From positions 491,749-543,330 of the forward strand of contig NZ_HF536778.1 of the NCBI RefSeq assembly GCF_000312665.1: 51,582 nt of DNA, in the 5' to 3' direction. Shown here piece after piece: positions 51,047 to 51,582 of this stretch (the first letter of the stretch is position 1; each line of letters starts with the position of its first letter). This stretch comes from Rhizobium mesoamericanum STM3625. GTDB taxonomy: Bacteria; Pseudomonadota; Alphaproteobacteria; Rhizobiales; Rhizobiaceae. The position numbers and the translations under genes were made by a program. Below the pieces are notes generated by a model that saw only the letters and a list, made by a program, of their open reading frames with translations, was not told where the DNA came from and ran no database searches.

Positions 51047-51465
51047 TCGTCATCGATACCAACGTCGTTTCCGAACTGTGGAAGGCCGAGCCCGACCGCA
51101 ATGTGATGACCTGGATCGATGCGCAGATGATCGAAACGCTGTATTTGTCCGCAATTACGGTGGCCGAACTGCGTTTCGGCTTGGCGGCCATGCCAGCAGG
51201 CAAGCGACGCACGATCTATCTGAATCGCTTGGAAGGAGAGGTATTGCCGGCCTTAGCGGGGCGCATACTCCCCTTCGACTTGGATGCGTCACGAACTTAT
51301 GCCGATCTGATGGCGCAAGCCAAGAGGGCAGGCAAAGCCATCAGCAATGCGGATGGCTATATCGCCGCAACGGCGTTGGCACGTGGGTTCATGGTCGCTA
51401 CGCTCGGTACAAGCCCGTTCGCGGCCGCTGGGCTAGATATCATCAACCCCTGGGAGGCGTTATGA
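51043..51465 (+). CDS. FitB/VapC PIN-domain toxin
   Basis: 140 residues. PIN acidic residues in MIVIDTNVVSELWKAEPDR (D4), LSAITVAELRFGLAAMPAGK (E at the second helix) and AISNADGYIAATALARGFM (two aspartates). It matches the FitB class, usually a ribonuclease that acts when FitA is lost. The pair is probably a plasmid maintenance or persistence module. Confidence 0.92.
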   Translation: MIVIDTNVVSELWKAEPDRNVMTWIDAQMIETLYLSAITVAELRFGLAAMPAGKRRTIYLNRLEGEVLPALAGRILPFDLDASRTYADLMAQAKRAGKAISNADGYIAATALARGFMVATLGTSPFAAAGLDIINPWEAL

Positions 51466-51488
51466 TGGCACGGATTTTCAGGTCCTCC

Positions 51489-51503
51489 TGTTATGTTATA
51501 ACA
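51489..51503. promoter_or_regulatory. Zur-box-like dyad near the right edge
   Basis: TGTTAT-GTT-ATAACA, a perfect dyad with a 3-bp centre, resembling alpha-proteobacterial Zur (zinc uptake regulator) sites. The gene it would serve is outside the window, so it cannot be confirmed. Confidence 0.4.
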
Positions 51504-51582
51504 TGCATATGTGGCGGCCAGGTTGGAATTTCCACTGTTGCGCAAAGTAGATGGGGTGGTTGCCGCCCTCGTGTTTGGACAG

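Noticed and set aside
1..51582. CRISPR arrays, tRNA or rRNA genes
   Set aside because: No regularly spaced repeats, tRNA-like cloverleaf ends or rRNA sequence recognised.

Overview
The window looks like part of a symbiotic or accessory plasmid (or island) of a Rhizobiaceae bacterium. The signs are nifS behind a NifA/sigma-54 promoter, dctA behind a textbook sigma-54 promoter, the tail of hemN, a sugar ABC operon of rhizobial style, and many plasmid-type genes (DUF932, SSB, TrbM, ArdC, DUF3991 and ScpB remnants, toxin-antitoxin pairs, a LigD-like ligase). No rRNA, tRNA, CRISPR array or complete insertion sequence was seen.

Layout. 1-7.3 kb is a decaying stretch: the partial hemN, multiply broken chrB, an ardC tail, an intact TSUP permease, a DUF3991 fragment, a NifA/sigma-54 type promoter, a di-heme cytochrome c peroxidase with an amber codon inside its second heme motif, a frameshifted dGTPase with a small winged-helix partner, and a Phd/PIN toxin-antitoxin pair. 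8.6-10.1 kb holds dctA, its terminator and its sigma-54 promoter. 10.8-20.1 kb is a cell-envelope cassette: a short-chain dehydrogenase, an operon of epimerase, SMR-type transporter, small membrane protein and GMC oxidoreductase, and a convergent operon of HAD-UbiA fusion, epimerase and GT-C-like membrane protein. By family logic this resembles polyprenyl-phosphate pentose (decaprenyl-phosphoryl-arabinose type) synthesis, flipping and transfer.

20.5-31.3 kb is a catabolic unit: a complete ABC importer; a split Tm-1 module (UPF0261 protein plus TIM-barrel protein), a cupin and a Gfo/Idh/MocA dehydrogenase; a divergent half-length TIM-barrel protein; and a regulator whose sensor domain is a paralogue of the pathway TIM-barrel protein, fused to an AAA+ domain without GAFTGA. 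A direct-repeat operator (two TACCCAA units 10 bp apart) lies before both operons, which suggests joint control.

31.6-33.1 kb carries nifS. 33.2-46.3 kb resembles a defence island: a DUF3732 fragment, two convergent dprA-phosphoribosyltransferase pairs (one with an added HAD-like domain), a DUF1353 lipoprotein-like or secreted protein, an IS5-type transposase remnant next to frameshifted scpB, a DUF5677-like protein, a large AAA_13-type ATPase, and a broken NYN nuclease gene behind a promoter-terminator unit that could be a small RNA or attenuator. 46.5-51.5 kb holds plasmid maintenance genes: DUF932, a truncated SSB joined to a TrbM fragment, a WGR protein, a LigD-like ligase, an unknown protein and a FitAB-type toxin-antitoxin pair with a palindromic operator.

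Several frameshifts and one nonsense codon were found by joining frames on family resemblance remembered, not searched. They could be real decay or base-calling errors. The most notable candidates are the paired dprA-PRTase locus, the TIM-barrel/AAA+ regulator with its operator, and the polyprenyl-pentose cassette.
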